Below the pieces are notes generated by a model. The model was given only the letters and a program-made list of their open reading frames with translations. It searched no databases and was not told the origin of the DNA. From positions 1 through 64,000 of the IMG/VR virus record IMGVR_UViG_3300009509_000013: DNA of 64,000 bases. One strand, given 5' to 3'. Origin of the DNA: a virus. Shown one piece after another: positions 53,752 through 61,261 of this stretch. How positions within the stretch are numbered: the first letter of the stretch is position 1; every line of letters starts with the position of its first letter. The position numbers and the translations under genes were made by a program.

Positions 53752-55221
53752 TTACATAATGCCCGGTTCTTCGCGCCGTCGCTTTTTGCGTTTCAACTTG
53801 CTCGCCGTGATCGCCAAGTCGAGCGCGTCGAAGCCGTCTTTGTAGCGAAAATTAGGAAACAAAACCAACAAGTCGATCAAGTCGGTCAAGTTCTTTCGGA
53901 AGAAAACGCGCTTGTCTTCAAACATTGGCGACAATTTCCAAGCGCGCGTCACCTTGTCTTTGTCCGTGTGAATCGCCTTCAACCGAAGATTTTTGTCGCC
54001 GTCTTTCAAGTGCTGATATTGCGCGGCTTGGTAAGCGTTCGTTTCAATGCCGCAACGGATCGGGTCGTGCCTTCGATAGAACTCTTTGATCTTTCGCGTT
54101 TGATCGTTGAAGCGAAGGTGTCCTTCGAAGTAATCGATCACATAATGATCTTCGGTCTTCGTGTCGATTCCGACGACCGCAATCGCGAACTTGTCGGCTT
54201 TCTCGCTTTCCGAAATCGCCAAGTCAACGCCCATGAACACGCGAAGCCCGCCGGGGATCTCCGAATCGTCGACCTTTTGACAGTCGTCATATTGGAAGAT
54301 CTCGCCCTTCATTGCTTCGGTGTCGCATTGGTATTGAGCGTTGAAAATGATCGTTCCCGACTTGCGCTTCTTTTCCTTGAACCACTTCGGCGGATATTTG
54401 TCCGGCCAAGGCGAACGCCCGTCTTCGTCAAGCGCGGGAATGATTTGATGATGATCGGCGAGTTCGTTCGCGATCAAATGCCCATAGAGATCGTCGAAGT
54501 GATAGCGCGTTCCTAGCCTATGGTGTTCCCCTCTATGCGGAACCGACTTGTCCGGCGGTTCAAGGCAAGGGTCGAGCGTTTGATAATACCATTGACGAAC
54601 GCGGTCGCGCATGTATTTCGTCCGCGTGTTGTCTTCGTCAACCAAGTCGTCGGAAAGGATCACGTCGTAATGTTTGCCGACGACGGCGGCTTCAACGCCG
54701 ATGCAAGTGATCGTTGATTCTTTCGAATACTTCGTTCGGGGAGCGACTTCGATTTCGCGGTTGTCCCATTTTCCGACCTTGTGCGGATCGTAATACTCGC
54801 CGAAAAGTTCCGCGAAGCGTTCGTTCCCTTCAAGGTGTCCTTTGATTTCTTTTAGGAACGCTTCGCTTTGCGCGCTCGTTTTGCTCGCGATCAAAATCCG
54901 AATGTTCGGATCTTTCGCGAGCAAATGAAGCGACTTCGTGATCGTGCAAACGGTCGACTTCCCCGCGCCACGAAACACAAGTTGAAGGTTGTCCGGGTGA
55001 ATGAATTGATAGCGAAGCAACGCCAAATGAAACGGTTCGATTTGATAGTCGAGAACCGCCGTCGCGAGAATGTCGATCCGGTTGTGATCGATGATCATTC
55101 GCCGGAGCCATTCGTTCCCCATTGCCCGATAGTGTCGGGCGAGATCTAGCAATTGCCCGCGATCCGCTTCTTCAATCGCTTTCGGCGAGCCTTGCAAAAT
55201 TGGGAAAACGGAACTCGACAT
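53752..55221 (-). CDS. terL: Terminase large subunit
   Basis: 489 residues from the ATG at 55221. ATPase motor: RGAGKST (Walker A), YDVILSDDLVDED (Walker B). Nuclease: VFMGVDLAIS (first Asp), CGIETNAYQ (Glu-containing strand) and DALDLA near the C terminus (last Asp). It packages DNA through the portal encoded directly downstream. An upstream in-frame TTG closer to GGGGAG is an alternative start. Confidence 0.92.
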   Translation of the reverse strand: MSSSVFPILQGSPKAIEEADRGQLLDLARHYRAMGNEWLRRMIIDHNRIDILATAVLDYQIEPFHLALLRYQFIHPDNLQLVFRGAGKSTVCTITKSLHLLAKDPNIRILIASKTSAQSEAFLKEIKGHLEGNERFAELFGEYYDPHKVGKWDNREIEVAPRTKYSKESTITCIGVEAAVVGKHYDVILSDDLVDEDNTRTKYMRDRVRQWYYQTLDPCLEPPDKSVPHRGEHHRLGTRYHFDDLYGHLIANELADHHQIIPALDEDGRSPWPDKYPPKWFKEKKRKSGTIIFNAQYQCDTEAMKGEIFQYDDCQKVDDSEIPGGLRVFMGVDLAISESEKADKFAIAVVGIDTKTEDHYVIDYFEGHLRFNDQTRKIKEFYRRHDPIRCGIETNAYQAAQYQHLKDGDKNLRLKAIHTDKDKVTRAWKLSPMFEDKRVFFRKNLTDLIDLLVLFPNFRYKDGFDALDLAITASKLKRKKRRREEPGIM

Positions 55222-55226
55222 TCGCT

Positions 55227-55448
55227 TCAATGCTCCCCACCAAAACACGCATGATCAAGAAATTGAAACGCCGCGAAGATTTGTTCGGCTTCGGCTTGCG
55301 AGCGCGCCGCAATTTCAACCGACCCGCTTTCTTCGTCGGCGATCAACGCTTCGCGCCCGTCAACAAAGAATCGGTGAACTTTGCCTTCCGGTTGCGCGCC
55401 TTGATCGTAAACGAGAACGACGTTCGGACTATCGCTTTTCGACGTCAT
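55227..55448 (-). CDS. Hypothetical 73-residue protein
   Basis: Small protein overlapping the previous gene by 20 bases (ATG inside its last codons) and ending just before TerL. Mixed beta/helix with VHRFFVDGREALI and a Cys/His end (DHACFGGEH). Not recognised. Confidence 0.55.
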   Translation of the reverse strand: MTSKSDSPNVVLVYDQGAQPEGKVHRFFVDGREALIADEESGSVEIAARSQAEAEQIFAAFQFLDHACFGGEH

Positions 55449-55800
55449 AGCCGGAAACCAAAACGTCGACGCCCGCCGCGCCCGCGCCGCCGGTCACGGC
55501 AACGAACATGATCCGCCCCAAACAATGCGCGGAAAATTCGAACGGAGTCGCCGCGCCCGGAGCGACCTTCGCCGCCGTGTCGGAATCGACGACAAACTTG
55601 TTCGCCGCTTGGCTCCAATAGTGAACCGCAACGGTCGGCGTCAACGCCGCGCCCGGAATGACTTGAATGTTCGCCCATTCGTGCGACGCCATGTTCATTC
55701 CGTGTTCTTTCGGAACATTCGCGATTGTATCAACCGCCGCGACCTTGCTTCTATGCTCCGCGTATTCCGGCGCTTTCTTTGGTGCTCTTTGAATCGTCAT
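55429..55800 (-). CDS. Hypothetical virion-like protein
   Basis: 123 residues, beta-rich, Ala/Val-rich (GGAGAAGVDVLVSGYDV). Shine-Dalgarno GGGAGCGG. Resembles small trimeric decoration domains in composition only. Lies between AdoMetDC-like and TerL genes. Confidence 0.53.
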   Translation of the reverse strand: MTIQRAPKKAPEYAEHRSKVAAVDTIANVPKEHGMNMASHEWANIQVIPGAALTPTVAVHYWSQAANKFVVDSDTAAKVAPGAATPFEFSAHCLGRIMFVAVTGGAGAAGVDVLVSGYDVEKR

Positions 55801-55803
55801 GTC

Positions 55804-56169
55804 TTACCGCTCCCAATCTTCGGACGTGAAACCGTTTGAACCCAACCGTTCCCGCGCCCAAGTGAAAACGACTTCGGGGTCGAAGTCGCGACAAGAGAAC
55901 ACGTCAAGTTTGACTTCACGGCGAAGCGGCCAAGCGTGAATTGCAACGTGTGACGTCGACAAAATCGCGCAAGCCGTCACGCCGCCTTCGTCTTCGAACG
56001 GTTCCCTTCCGAGCTTTTCAATTTCTAGCGGAACCGAAACGCTCAAAGTTCCGAGCGTCGTCATTCCGAGCGCTTCAACCAAATCGCAAACGGCGATCTT
56101 CATTCCGGCTTCGTCGTTCACTTTCGCCGGGTCGCAATCGCCGTCAAAAACAAGGTGTCTCCCGCTCAT
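55804..56169 (-). CDS. speD: S-adenosylmethionine decarboxylase homologue (SpeD-type)
   Basis: 121 residues, the length of class 1B bacterial AdoMet decarboxylase proenzymes. GRHLVFD, then STSHVAIHAWP (residues 71-81) and LDVFSC (89-93). By alignment in mind with the bacterial enzyme, Ser73 is the pyruvoyl serine made by self-cleavage, with His78 and Cys93 catalytic. The usual Glu before the serine is Thr72, and the WPE glutamate is Leu82. Phage SpeD homologues can decarboxylate other amino acids, so the substrate may be arginine or ornithine. A terminator lies just before its ribosome binding site. Confidence 0.72.
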   Translation of the reverse strand: MSGRHLVFDGDCDPAKVNDEAGMKIAVCDLVEALGMTTLGTLSVSVPLEIEKLGREPFEDEGGVTACAILSTSHVAIHAWPLRREVKLDVFSCRDFDPEVVFTWARERLGSNGFTSEDWER

Positions 56170-56180
56170 TTCGCCCCGCC

Positions 56181-56214
56181 AAAAGGCGACGCCCCGGAAA
56201 ACCGGAGCGCCGCC
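56181..56214 (-). terminator. Rho-independent terminator before the SpeD-like gene
   Basis: GGCGGCGCTCCGG pairs with CCGGGGCGTCGCC (13 positions, two G-T wobbles) around a TTTT loop and is followed by TTTT at 56184-56181. The T-run leads directly into the GGCGGGG ribosome binding site of the next gene, so termination here could limit expression of the downstream packaging genes. Confidence 0.72.
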
Positions 56215-56241
56215 TTCAAGGGTTGTTCGGCTCCGGTCGGC

Positions 56242-56547
56242 TTACTCGTAAGCCTTCCAAAAAACCTTTTCGCCGGCGACGTTCAAATCGCCGTCTTGAC
56301 CGAGCTTGAACCCGGTCGACAACGGGGTGATCCCGTTCGGCGACGCAACCGCCGACTTGGTTCCGGCGGTCACTTCTTTGACGCAAGTTGCGTCCGCCAT
56401 GCCTTCGACCCAAGTCGCCGAAGCGAGCCCGTCGAGATTCAAAAGCTCGACCGCGCTCGGACGGAACGGCAACGTCTTGATCTCGACGTCCGCCGCGCCT
56501 TCGCCCTCAAAGGTTCCGAACAAAACTTTTCTGCTTCCACTTGCCAT
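56242..56547 (-). CDS. Small virion-like protein (decoration candidate)
   Basis: 101 residues, beta-rich, ending GEKVFWKAYE. The pattern (FEGEGAADVEIKTLPFRPSAVEL, then FKLGQDGDLNVAGEKVFW) is common in small phage head proteins that sit between terminase genes. Shine-Dalgarno GGAGG inside a possible loop (TTCAAC/GTTGAA stem). Terminated strongly downstream. Confidence 0.6.
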   Translation of the reverse strand: MASGSRKVLFGTFEGEGAADVEIKTLPFRPSAVELLNLDGLASATWVEGMADATCVKEVTAGTKSAVASPNGITPLSTGFKLGQDGDLNVAGEKVFWKAYE

Positions 56548-56666
56548 GATTCAACCTCCAAGTTGAAACCCGCCCTTGACAGACCGCTATCCCGGCAAAA
56601 GAACTTCGGTCCTGTTACGCTCGCACCATTGCGAACGGAACTCGAAGCGGATCAAAAAACCCATTG
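56548..56666. other. 119-base intergenic region
   Basis: No ORF. It contains a T6 run just after the upstream stop codon, no clear -10/-35 pair, and several CTG/CAG trinucleotides, unlike the flanking genes. The TTCAAC/GTTGAA stem (56550-56567) puts the GGAGG of the next gene in its loop. Confidence 0.4.
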
Positions 56667-57155
56667 TTACCACCACGCCCAACGATCATTAGGATCGCCC
56701 CAAGCTTCGCGCGGAATCTTGACCCGTTGCCCGGCGAAGCGACGCGCGTCAACTTCGAACGGGTTGTCGTAATACGAATGAAGATTTCGCATGAAGCAAA
56801 ATATGAAAATTGAGATCAAAAAGTAAAGGAAAGGCGAAAGAATCCCGAAGATCATTTGTTGTTTGACGTGTCGCGATTCATGCGGAATCGTCCGCTCGCC
56901 CTTCGCGTCGTGTCGAAGCACAATGAACGCGCCCGACGACCAACCGAGCCAACCGGGATCGCCCGGTTCGTTGTTCTTTCCTTCGAGCGTCTTCGAAAGC
57001 CAAGTTCCCTTGACCGTTCGGAACTCGACGAAATCAAGCGACGCTTCAACGAATCGAACTTGTCGGAACGCCCAAAGCCCGCCGATATAGATCGCGGAAA
57101 CGAGCGACACGGGAAGAAGCCAAATGTGACCGAGAATTTTCAAGAAAGACTTCAC
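56667..57155 (-). CDS. Membrane protein with HExxH-like motif
   Basis: 162 residues from a GTG at 57155 that overlaps the previous stop. Hydrophobic segments at about 8-28 and 102-122. Between them is IPHESRHVKQQ (His92, Glu93, His96) and after the second is NPFEVDARRFAG with acidic residues that could be the third zinc ligand. This is a membrane-embedded or membrane-bound metallopeptidase-like arrangement. Substrate unknown; it lies among packaging genes. Confidence 0.62.
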   Translation of the reverse strand: MKSFLKILGHIWLLPVSLVSAIYIGGLWAFRQVRFVEASLDFVEFRTVKGTWLSKTLEGKNNEPGDPGWLGWSSGAFIVLRHDAKGERTIPHESRHVKQQMIFGILSPFLYFLISIFIFCFMRNLHSYYDNPFEVDARRFAGQRVKIPREAWGDPNDRWAWW

Positions 57156-57823
57156 ATTTCCGCCTTTCGCTTTCGAACGACACGTCGCCCGCCGTGAACC
57201 TTGTTCGCTTTCGCCTTGTTCGTCTTGTTCTTTGCCTTCGTCTTCCCCGTGTTCCCCGCTTTCGTCATTGGAGCCGGCGGGAGCGCCGGCTTTTCGTCAT
57301 AATGCAACGCGCCGGGGTCCATGTCCAAAATTGACTGTTCCCCGTATTTCCCGATCAACGAATTCAAATTCGCGAGTTCGCTTGTGATCATGGTTCGAAG
57401 TTGTTTGTTCGTCATGTCCGAAACCATGACGCCGGCGAGAATTCGCTTTTCTTCGGGTCGCTTGTCGATCAACCCAATGTCTTGACCGAACTTCACGATC
57501 TTGTCGACAATATCCGACTTCGCCCGGATTGCCCCGACGCGCGCCGAAAGTTGTCCGGGAGCGAAGACGTCGCCCAATTCGTCGAGCGCCTTCAAGCAAG
57601 CCCGTTGCTCGACCATGTAATCGACGAAGACTTCTTCGACGGGTCGATTTCGGAGCCGTTCGCCTTCGAGTTCGTAAAGCTTCCGCTTCAACCGATCAAA
57701 TTGATCTTGTTCAAGCCCCATTGCGTCGCGAGCTTCGGCGTCGGACATTCCTTCGCCCAAGTGTGCAAGCAAGCGCGCAACCGCTCCGCGAAGTTCGTCT
57801 TTTGTCATTCCGAGCGTTGCCAT
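57152..57823 (-). CDS. Probable terminase small subunit
   Basis: 223 residues. N-terminal helix-turn-helix (EGMSDAEARDAMGLEQDQFDRLKRKLYE) followed by a helical oligomerisation region (about 60-160) and a very basic Lys-rich tail. It lies four genes upstream of TerL at the head of the packaging block and is read from its own TATAAT promoter. Small subunits recognise the packaging site. No direct family motif beyond the HTH is visible. Confidence 0.58.
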   Translation of the reverse strand: MATLGMTKDELRGAVARLLAHLGEGMSDAEARDAMGLEQDQFDRLKRKLYELEGERLRNRPVEEVFVDYMVEQRACLKALDELGDVFAPGQLSARVGAIRAKSDIVDKIVKFGQDIGLIDKRPEEKRILAGVMVSDMTNKQLRTMITSELANLNSLIGKYGEQSILDMDPGALHYDEKPALPPAPMTKAGNTGKTKAKNKTNKAKANKVHGGRRVVRKRKAEM

Positions 57824-57831
57824 TGCGCGGA

Positions 57832-57837
57832 ATTATA
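57832..57837 (-). promoter_or_regulatory. TATAAT box for the packaging operon
   Basis: A perfect TATAAT on the minus strand ends eight bases before the ATG at 57823, with a T-rich upstream region but no good TTGACA. A transcript starting about 7 bases downstream would be leaderless or nearly so. Confidence 0.6.
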
Positions 57838-57895
57838 GACCGAAAAGAGCAAAAAAACCTAGCGAAACGCCGGGAAGTCGATTCGTAAACGGAAC

Positions 57896-57921
57896 GCCGG
57901 CGGGGAGAATCCCCCGCCGGC
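57896..57921 (-). terminator. GC-rich terminator-like hairpin
   Basis: Perfect 10-bp stem, GCCGGCGGGG with CCCCGCCGGC, loop of six bases, followed by GTTCCGTTT. It separates the early region from the packaging operon promoter. Confidence 0.65.
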
Positions 57922-57951
57922 AACGGAACGGAAAGGAACGGAGATCAAAAA

Positions 57952-58671
57952 CTAGGCGACGCGCAAAAGCGAACGTTCAACGCCCTTCGATTGTGCCTTC
58001 GCGCGCCTTCGCGCGTCAAGCTTTTTCAAGCAACGTTCGGCTTTTGTTTCGTATTCGTCGCGCCGCTTTTCTGTCGGCGAACAACCCGCCGCCGCCAACC
58101 AATGCCCGGCGGCTTCCGAATAGCGAAGCTCCGCTTCGGCGTCGCGCGCGAGCTTCGCCCAATACGCCGGCGAACGTTGCTCCGCTTCGGAGCGCCGCTT
58201 TCGTTCGTAATAGTCAACCTTCGCTTGCCATTTCGACAATTGAGTTCGAAGCCGCTTGATCTTCGTCGTCAATTCTTTGACCTTCGCCTTCGCCTTGCGT
58301 TCCCGACCTTCCGACGCGAGCGCCGCGCGCTCCGCCTTCGACTTCGGTTGAAGCGGAACCTTCCGGCGAAGCTCGATCCCGTCGACTTCAACCGCCATGA
58401 TCCAAGGGTTTTCGGGAGCCGCGTCGCGACCGCCGGCGACGAACGCGCAACCCCAAGCGAGCGCTTGCGCGACCTTCGTCACGTCGACCGCGCCCTTCGG
58501 GATTCTCAGGCGAATTGACGACCGCCCCGCCCTAACTGTCGGGTGACTTTGCCGCGCGCCCGTGACCGTCAACGTCGCGCGCGTGACGCCCCATTCGCGA
58601 GCGATCCGCGTGAACAAGCTTCGGAGATCGCGCCCGTTCAAGTCGGTCTTGTTCTCGATTGCGAGCTTCAT
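57952..58671 (-). CDS. Coiled-coil protein, unknown
   Basis: 239 residues. An N-terminal ~90-residue mixed alpha/beta domain (LTVTGARQSHPTVRAGRS, SSIRLRIPKG) is followed by a long Lys/Arg/Glu coiled coil (about 115-190). The first part recalls the scaffold of phage SprT-like proteins, but the HExxH is absent (ALAWGCAFVAG at the place). Starts in an ATGA overlap with the receiver gene. Function unknown. Confidence 0.55.
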   Translation of the reverse strand: MKLAIENKTDLNGRDLRSLFTRIAREWGVTRATLTVTGARQSHPTVRAGRSSIRLRIPKGAVDVTKVAQALAWGCAFVAGGRDAAPENPWIMAVEVDGIELRRKVPLQPKSKAERAALASEGRERKAKAKVKELTTKIKRLRTQLSKWQAKVDYYERKRRSEAEQRSPAYWAKLARDAEAELRYSEAAGHWLAAAGCSPTEKRRDEYETKAERCLKKLDARRRAKAQSKGVERSLLRVA

Positions 58672-59006
58672 TTTTCCCCGCCTTTCGGTTGAAGCGCGGC
58701 TTCAATCGCCGCGCGAAGTGTCGTTCGACTTGCCGGCTTGCTCAAAATGGCGACCGCGCCAATCGGTTGAAGCGCCATTGACCCGGAGTGAATGACAACC
58801 GGAACCGGCGATTCTTCGAGAACGCGAGCCCCGCCGCCGTTCGGCATGACCCAATCGGAAACGACGACCGCCGCTTCGGAGTAAAGCGCCGCCGCTTCAA
58901 CCGGGTCGCTCGCCGTCACGACGTCGAAGCCTTCCCGCCGAAGCTCGCGCTCGACCGCCTTCAAGATCTCCGGCGTGTCGTCGACAATCAAAATCTTCGT
59001 GTTCAT
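58668..59006 (-). CDS. Stand-alone CheY-like receiver domain
   Basis: 112 residues, a complete receiver: acidic pair Asp9-Asp10 (LIVDDTPE), phosphoacceptor Asp51 (VVVSDWVMPNGG), Ser74 switch residue (VIHSGS) and Lys90 (ILSKPAS). No output domain is attached, so it would signal by protein contact, as CheY or Spo0F do. Receivers are rare in phages. It could tap a host two-component system. The start follows GGCGGGGAAT; an SD-covering hairpin lies before it. Confidence 0.8.
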   Translation of the reverse strand: MNTKILIVDDTPEILKAVERELRREGFDVVTASDPVEAAALYSEAAVVVSDWVMPNGGGARVLEESPVPVVIHSGSMALQPIGAVAILSKPASRTTLRAAIEAALQPKGGEK

Positions 59007-59028
59007 ATTCCCCGCCTTTCGGGGCGAA

Positions 59029-59050
59029 GCTCCGGGCTTTCGCCCGGAGC
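59029..59050 (-). other. Hairpin with GAAA tetraloop upstream of the receiver gene
   Basis: GCTCCGGGC-GAAA-GCCCGGAGC is a perfect 9-bp stem. Next to it CCCCG pairs with CGGGG of the receiver's ribosome binding site. No T-run follows, so it is probably a processing, stability or translation-control element. Confidence 0.5.
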
Positions 59051-59062
59051 CCGCCGCCCTGT

Positions 59063-59947
59063 TTAGATCGCTTCGGCGATCAATTCCGCTTCGGCTTCAA
59101 CCGCCGCTTCGAGCATGTAACGGCGAATCCCCCGGAAGCGCTTCGTTTGAATCGCGACCGGATTCACGAACTCGACGAAATCGCCGGTCACTTGAACGGC
59201 TTCCGGCTCGATCAAGCCTTGCGCGACCAATTCGTCGACGGTCGCTTCGGCTTTCGCGCTCGGAGCTTCCGCCGGACGGGTGACGACATAGGAGCCGCCG
59301 ACCTTGCGCTTCCCGCATTTTCTTTCTTGCTCCAAGGCGACCGCGCCTTCGGGAATCAAGTCAACGCCCTTCGCCGCGATCTTGTCGCGAGCTTCGGCTT
59401 CCATTGCGTCGGAAACGATGTATTCCGCCGCGCTCGGAACGTAAAGCCCGAAGATTCGGCCAAGGGGAAGACGACCGGAGCCGCCGCAACGCTCGCACAT
59501 TTTCTTGGCGTCGTCCGCGACTTCGCCGGTCGGCTTGCCGTCGCGTTCGTTGTGCTTCGCGTGACGTCGCATTCCGAGCCAATCGCGATAGGCGAGTTCG
59601 GTTCCGTCGTCGAGCTTCACCTTCCCGCCGGTTCCGCGAACGATCTCGCCCAACCCGCCGCAATCGCCGCAAGCAACCGGCTTGCCGTCTTGCTCGGTCG
59701 CGACGATCTCGCCCTTGCCGGAGCATGTTTCGCAAGCTTTGACTTCGAGGCAATCCGGGCAATCTTCATGCTCGCCTTCGTCGTGCGCCACGAAGACGAC
59801 CGTTCCCGGCTCCATAAGCGCCGCCGCGATATGGTGATTCGGGACGCGCTTCGAAAGCCCTTGCTCTTTGACTTCCGTCATGAACGCTTCAATCGTCGGA
59901 TAGTCGCGAGCGCCAACCCATTGAAGATATGTCTTGTTGATTTGCAT
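59063..59947 (-). CDS. Protein with DnaJ-type CxxCxGxG zinc cluster
   Basis: 294 residues. Three Cys clusters ACETCSGKG, ACGDCGGLG and MCERCGGSG match the zinc-binding repeats of DnaJ, here without a J domain; a leading CPDC makes a fourth pair. Such proteins occur widely in phages and could be chaperone-like or bind nucleic acids. The rest is Ala/Glu-rich. Shine-Dalgarno AAAGGATCGG; driven by promoter copy 1 at 59983-60021. Confidence 0.72.
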   Translation of the reverse strand: MQINKTYLQWVGARDYPTIEAFMTEVKEQGLSKRVPNHHIAAALMEPGTVVFVAHDEGEHEDCPDCLEVKACETCSGKGEIVATEQDGKPVACGDCGGLGEIVRGTGGKVKLDDGTELAYRDWLGMRRHAKHNERDGKPTGEVADDAKKMCERCGGSGRLPLGRIFGLYVPSAAEYIVSDAMEAEARDKIAAKGVDLIPEGAVALEQERKCGKRKVGGSYVVTRPAEAPSAKAEATVDELVAQGLIEPEAVQVTGDFVEFVNPVAIQTKRFRGIRRYMLEAAVEAEAELIAEAI

Positions 59948-59982
59948 TGTCCGATCCTTTCGTTTCGTGTTCCGTTGTTCCG

Positions 59983-60021
59983 TTCTATACTTAGTGTCTC
60001 AAATTTCGGTTGAAGTGTCAA
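59983..60021 (-). promoter_or_regulatory. Conserved early promoter/operator, copy 1
   Basis: TTGACA, 26 bases, TATAGAA. The block TTGACACTTCAACCGA includes the imperfect palindrome TTGAcactTCAA; TGAGACACTAAG follows. Upstream DNA is AT-rich. Serves the genes from 59947 downward. Confidence 0.65.
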
Positions 60022-60071
60022 GCCTAATTTCGAAAAAAATCACCTAAAAATTCCCCTGAAATATTGCAGTT

Positions 60072-60248
60072 TTAGACCTTCCAAGGCGGCTTGACCCGCT
60101 CGACCTTGCCGGCTTTCGTGTTCCGGGAACGGTTGTTTTTGGAGCGCGAAAAAAGCGAGCGCTCGAAGCCGTCGTTCCGGTCGGCGTAAGAACCAAGCTC
60201 GACCGAAAGCGCGCGACGAAGTGAAAGCGTTGAAGCGTTGCAAGTCAT
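60072..60248 (-). CDS. 58-residue protein, unknown
   Basis: ATG at 60248 has the same leader (GGAGATCGGAACC) as another early gene, and the frame is free of CTG/CAG like the other coding genes. The product starts MTCNASTLSLRRALSVELG and is Arg/Ser/Lys-rich, ending VKPPWKV. Not recognised. Confidence 0.55.
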   Translation of the reverse strand: MTCNASTLSLRRALSVELGSYADRNDGFERSLFSRSKNNRSRNTKAGKVERVKPPWKV

Positions 60249-60274
60249 GGTTCCGATCTCCGTTCCTTCCGTTG

Positions 60275-60324
60275 CCGGCGGAGCCCCGCGCCCCGCCGGA
60301 GTTCGGTCGACCTATCGGTCGACC
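60275..60324 (-). other. Two hairpins after an early gene
   Basis: GGTCGACC-GATA-GGTCGACC (60305-60324), which includes the stop codon of the upstream gene, and CCGGCGG/CCGCCGG (60275-60299). Likely mRNA 3'-end structures; no T-run. Confidence 0.45.
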
Positions 60325-60575
60325 TTCGGGCAAAGGTCGCCTTGTGCGACCGCCGCCCGGAGCCAAGCCCGCGCGAAAGCTTTCGCCTTCGCGACGGACG
60401 AAAAGCCGCGCCCGCCGTCGATTGCTTCCCAAATGTGACCGAGCATTCCGAGCCGGTCGACGCGATAGTCGCCTTCGCGACCGTCGATTCGGAACGCGAG
60501 CGAATGAACCCGCGAGCCGATCTTCGCGGTTGCGGTTGCGCCATAAATGCGGGAGTCGACTTTTTTGAACGTCAT
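60312..60575 (-). CDS. Hypothetical early protein
   Basis: 87 residues from the ATG at 60575 (GGAG upstream; an in-frame ATG at 60608 lies inside the promoter). Contains VDSRIYGATATAKIG and WEAIDGGRGFSSVAKAKAFA. Function unknown. Under promoter copy 2. Confidence 0.55.
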   Translation of the reverse strand: MTFKKVDSRIYGATATAKIGSRVHSLAFRIDGREGDYRVDRLGMLGHIWEAIDGGRGFSSVAKAKAFARAWLRAAVAQGDLCPKVDR

Positions 60576-60607
60576 GGTTGAAGCTCCGTTGTTTGTCGTG
60601 TTCTTCA

Positions 60608-60646
60608 TTCTATACTTAGTGTCTCATGAATCGGTTGAAGTGTCAA
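60608..60646 (-). promoter_or_regulatory. Conserved early promoter/operator, copy 2
   Basis: TTGACA, 26 bases, TATAGAATG. Same blocks as copy 1; here GGTTGA and TCAACC also form a 6-bp inverted repeat across the -35-like box. Confidence 0.65.
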
Positions 60647-60734
60647 CCCCTAATTTCAAAAAAAATGATCTTTTTTCTGCTAGGAAAAATTGAAGTTTTG
60701 GCGGGGAGTTCGGGAGCGCGAAGCGCTTCAACCG

Positions 60735-60962
60735 TCAATAAAGAATCGTGTCGAAGCCCAACGAATCGCGCCGCCGGGGAAGGTCGCGCTTCGGAACGCC
60801 GGCTTCCGCCGCGCAAAACCCGACAAGTTCCGGCGAATCCGTGACGATCCCGACGCAAGTCTTCCCGAACATTCCGCGCCCGGAATAGTCGCGATAAACG
60901 CGCGCGCTTGCGCCTTCGTCTTCCATGCGTTCAACGATTGCTTCCGCTTGTTCAAGTGTCAT
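60735..60962 (-). CDS. Hypothetical early protein (75 aa)
   Basis: ATG at 60962 with GGAGATCGGAACA before it. Sequence begins MTLEQAEAIVERMEDEG, helical, then a beta stretch with a GRGMFGKT loop. Not recognised. Confidence 0.57.
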   Translation of the reverse strand: MTLEQAEAIVERMEDEGASARVYRDYSGRGMFGKTCVGIVTDSPELVGFCAAEAGVPKRDLPRRRDSLGFDTILY

Positions 60963-60988
60963 TGTTCCGATCTCCGTCAATGAACGAC

Positions 60989-61022
60989 GGAGCCCGCCGG
61001 CGACCGCCGCCGGCGAAGCTCC
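60989..61022 (-). other. Nested GC-rich hairpin between two early genes
   Basis: GGAGC/GCTCC outer arms and GCCGGCG/CGCCGGC inner arms. Lies in the 72-base gap between two early genes; no T-run follows. Confidence 0.45.
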
Positions 61023-61034
61023 GCGCGTTCGTGT

Positions 61035-61235
61035 TCACTTGCAAAACCGGGGAGCCGCGCCCCAACGTTCCGACGTGACGCGATCCGCTTCTTTGACGAT
61101 CAAAAGATCGGCGTCCGCGCGATAGCCCATGACGACCGCCTTCACGCCGAAATTTTCGACGACGTGACCGAAGGCGACCCAACGCCCCGACGCGATCTTG
61201 ACCGGCTCCATTCTGTCGTTTTCGAATTGTCGCAT
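61035..61235 (-). CDS. Hypothetical early protein (66 aa)
   Basis: ATG at 61235 (GGAGCGGAGCAA before it). VKIASGRWVAFGHVVENFG, beta-rich, with a Cys near the end (PRFCK). Not recognised. The longer frame to 61559 overlaps the next gene and is not supported. Confidence 0.57.
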   Translation of the reverse strand: MRQFENDRMEPVKIASGRWVAFGHVVENFGVKAVVMGYRADADLLIVKEADRVTSERWGAAPRFCK

Positions 61236-61261
61236 TTGCTCCGCTCCGTTTCGGTTGAAGG

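Noticed and set aside
57952-58671. SprT-like metallopeptidase
   Set aside because: Overall shape recalls that group, but the place of the HExxH motif reads ALAWGCAFVAG, so no enzyme is claimed.
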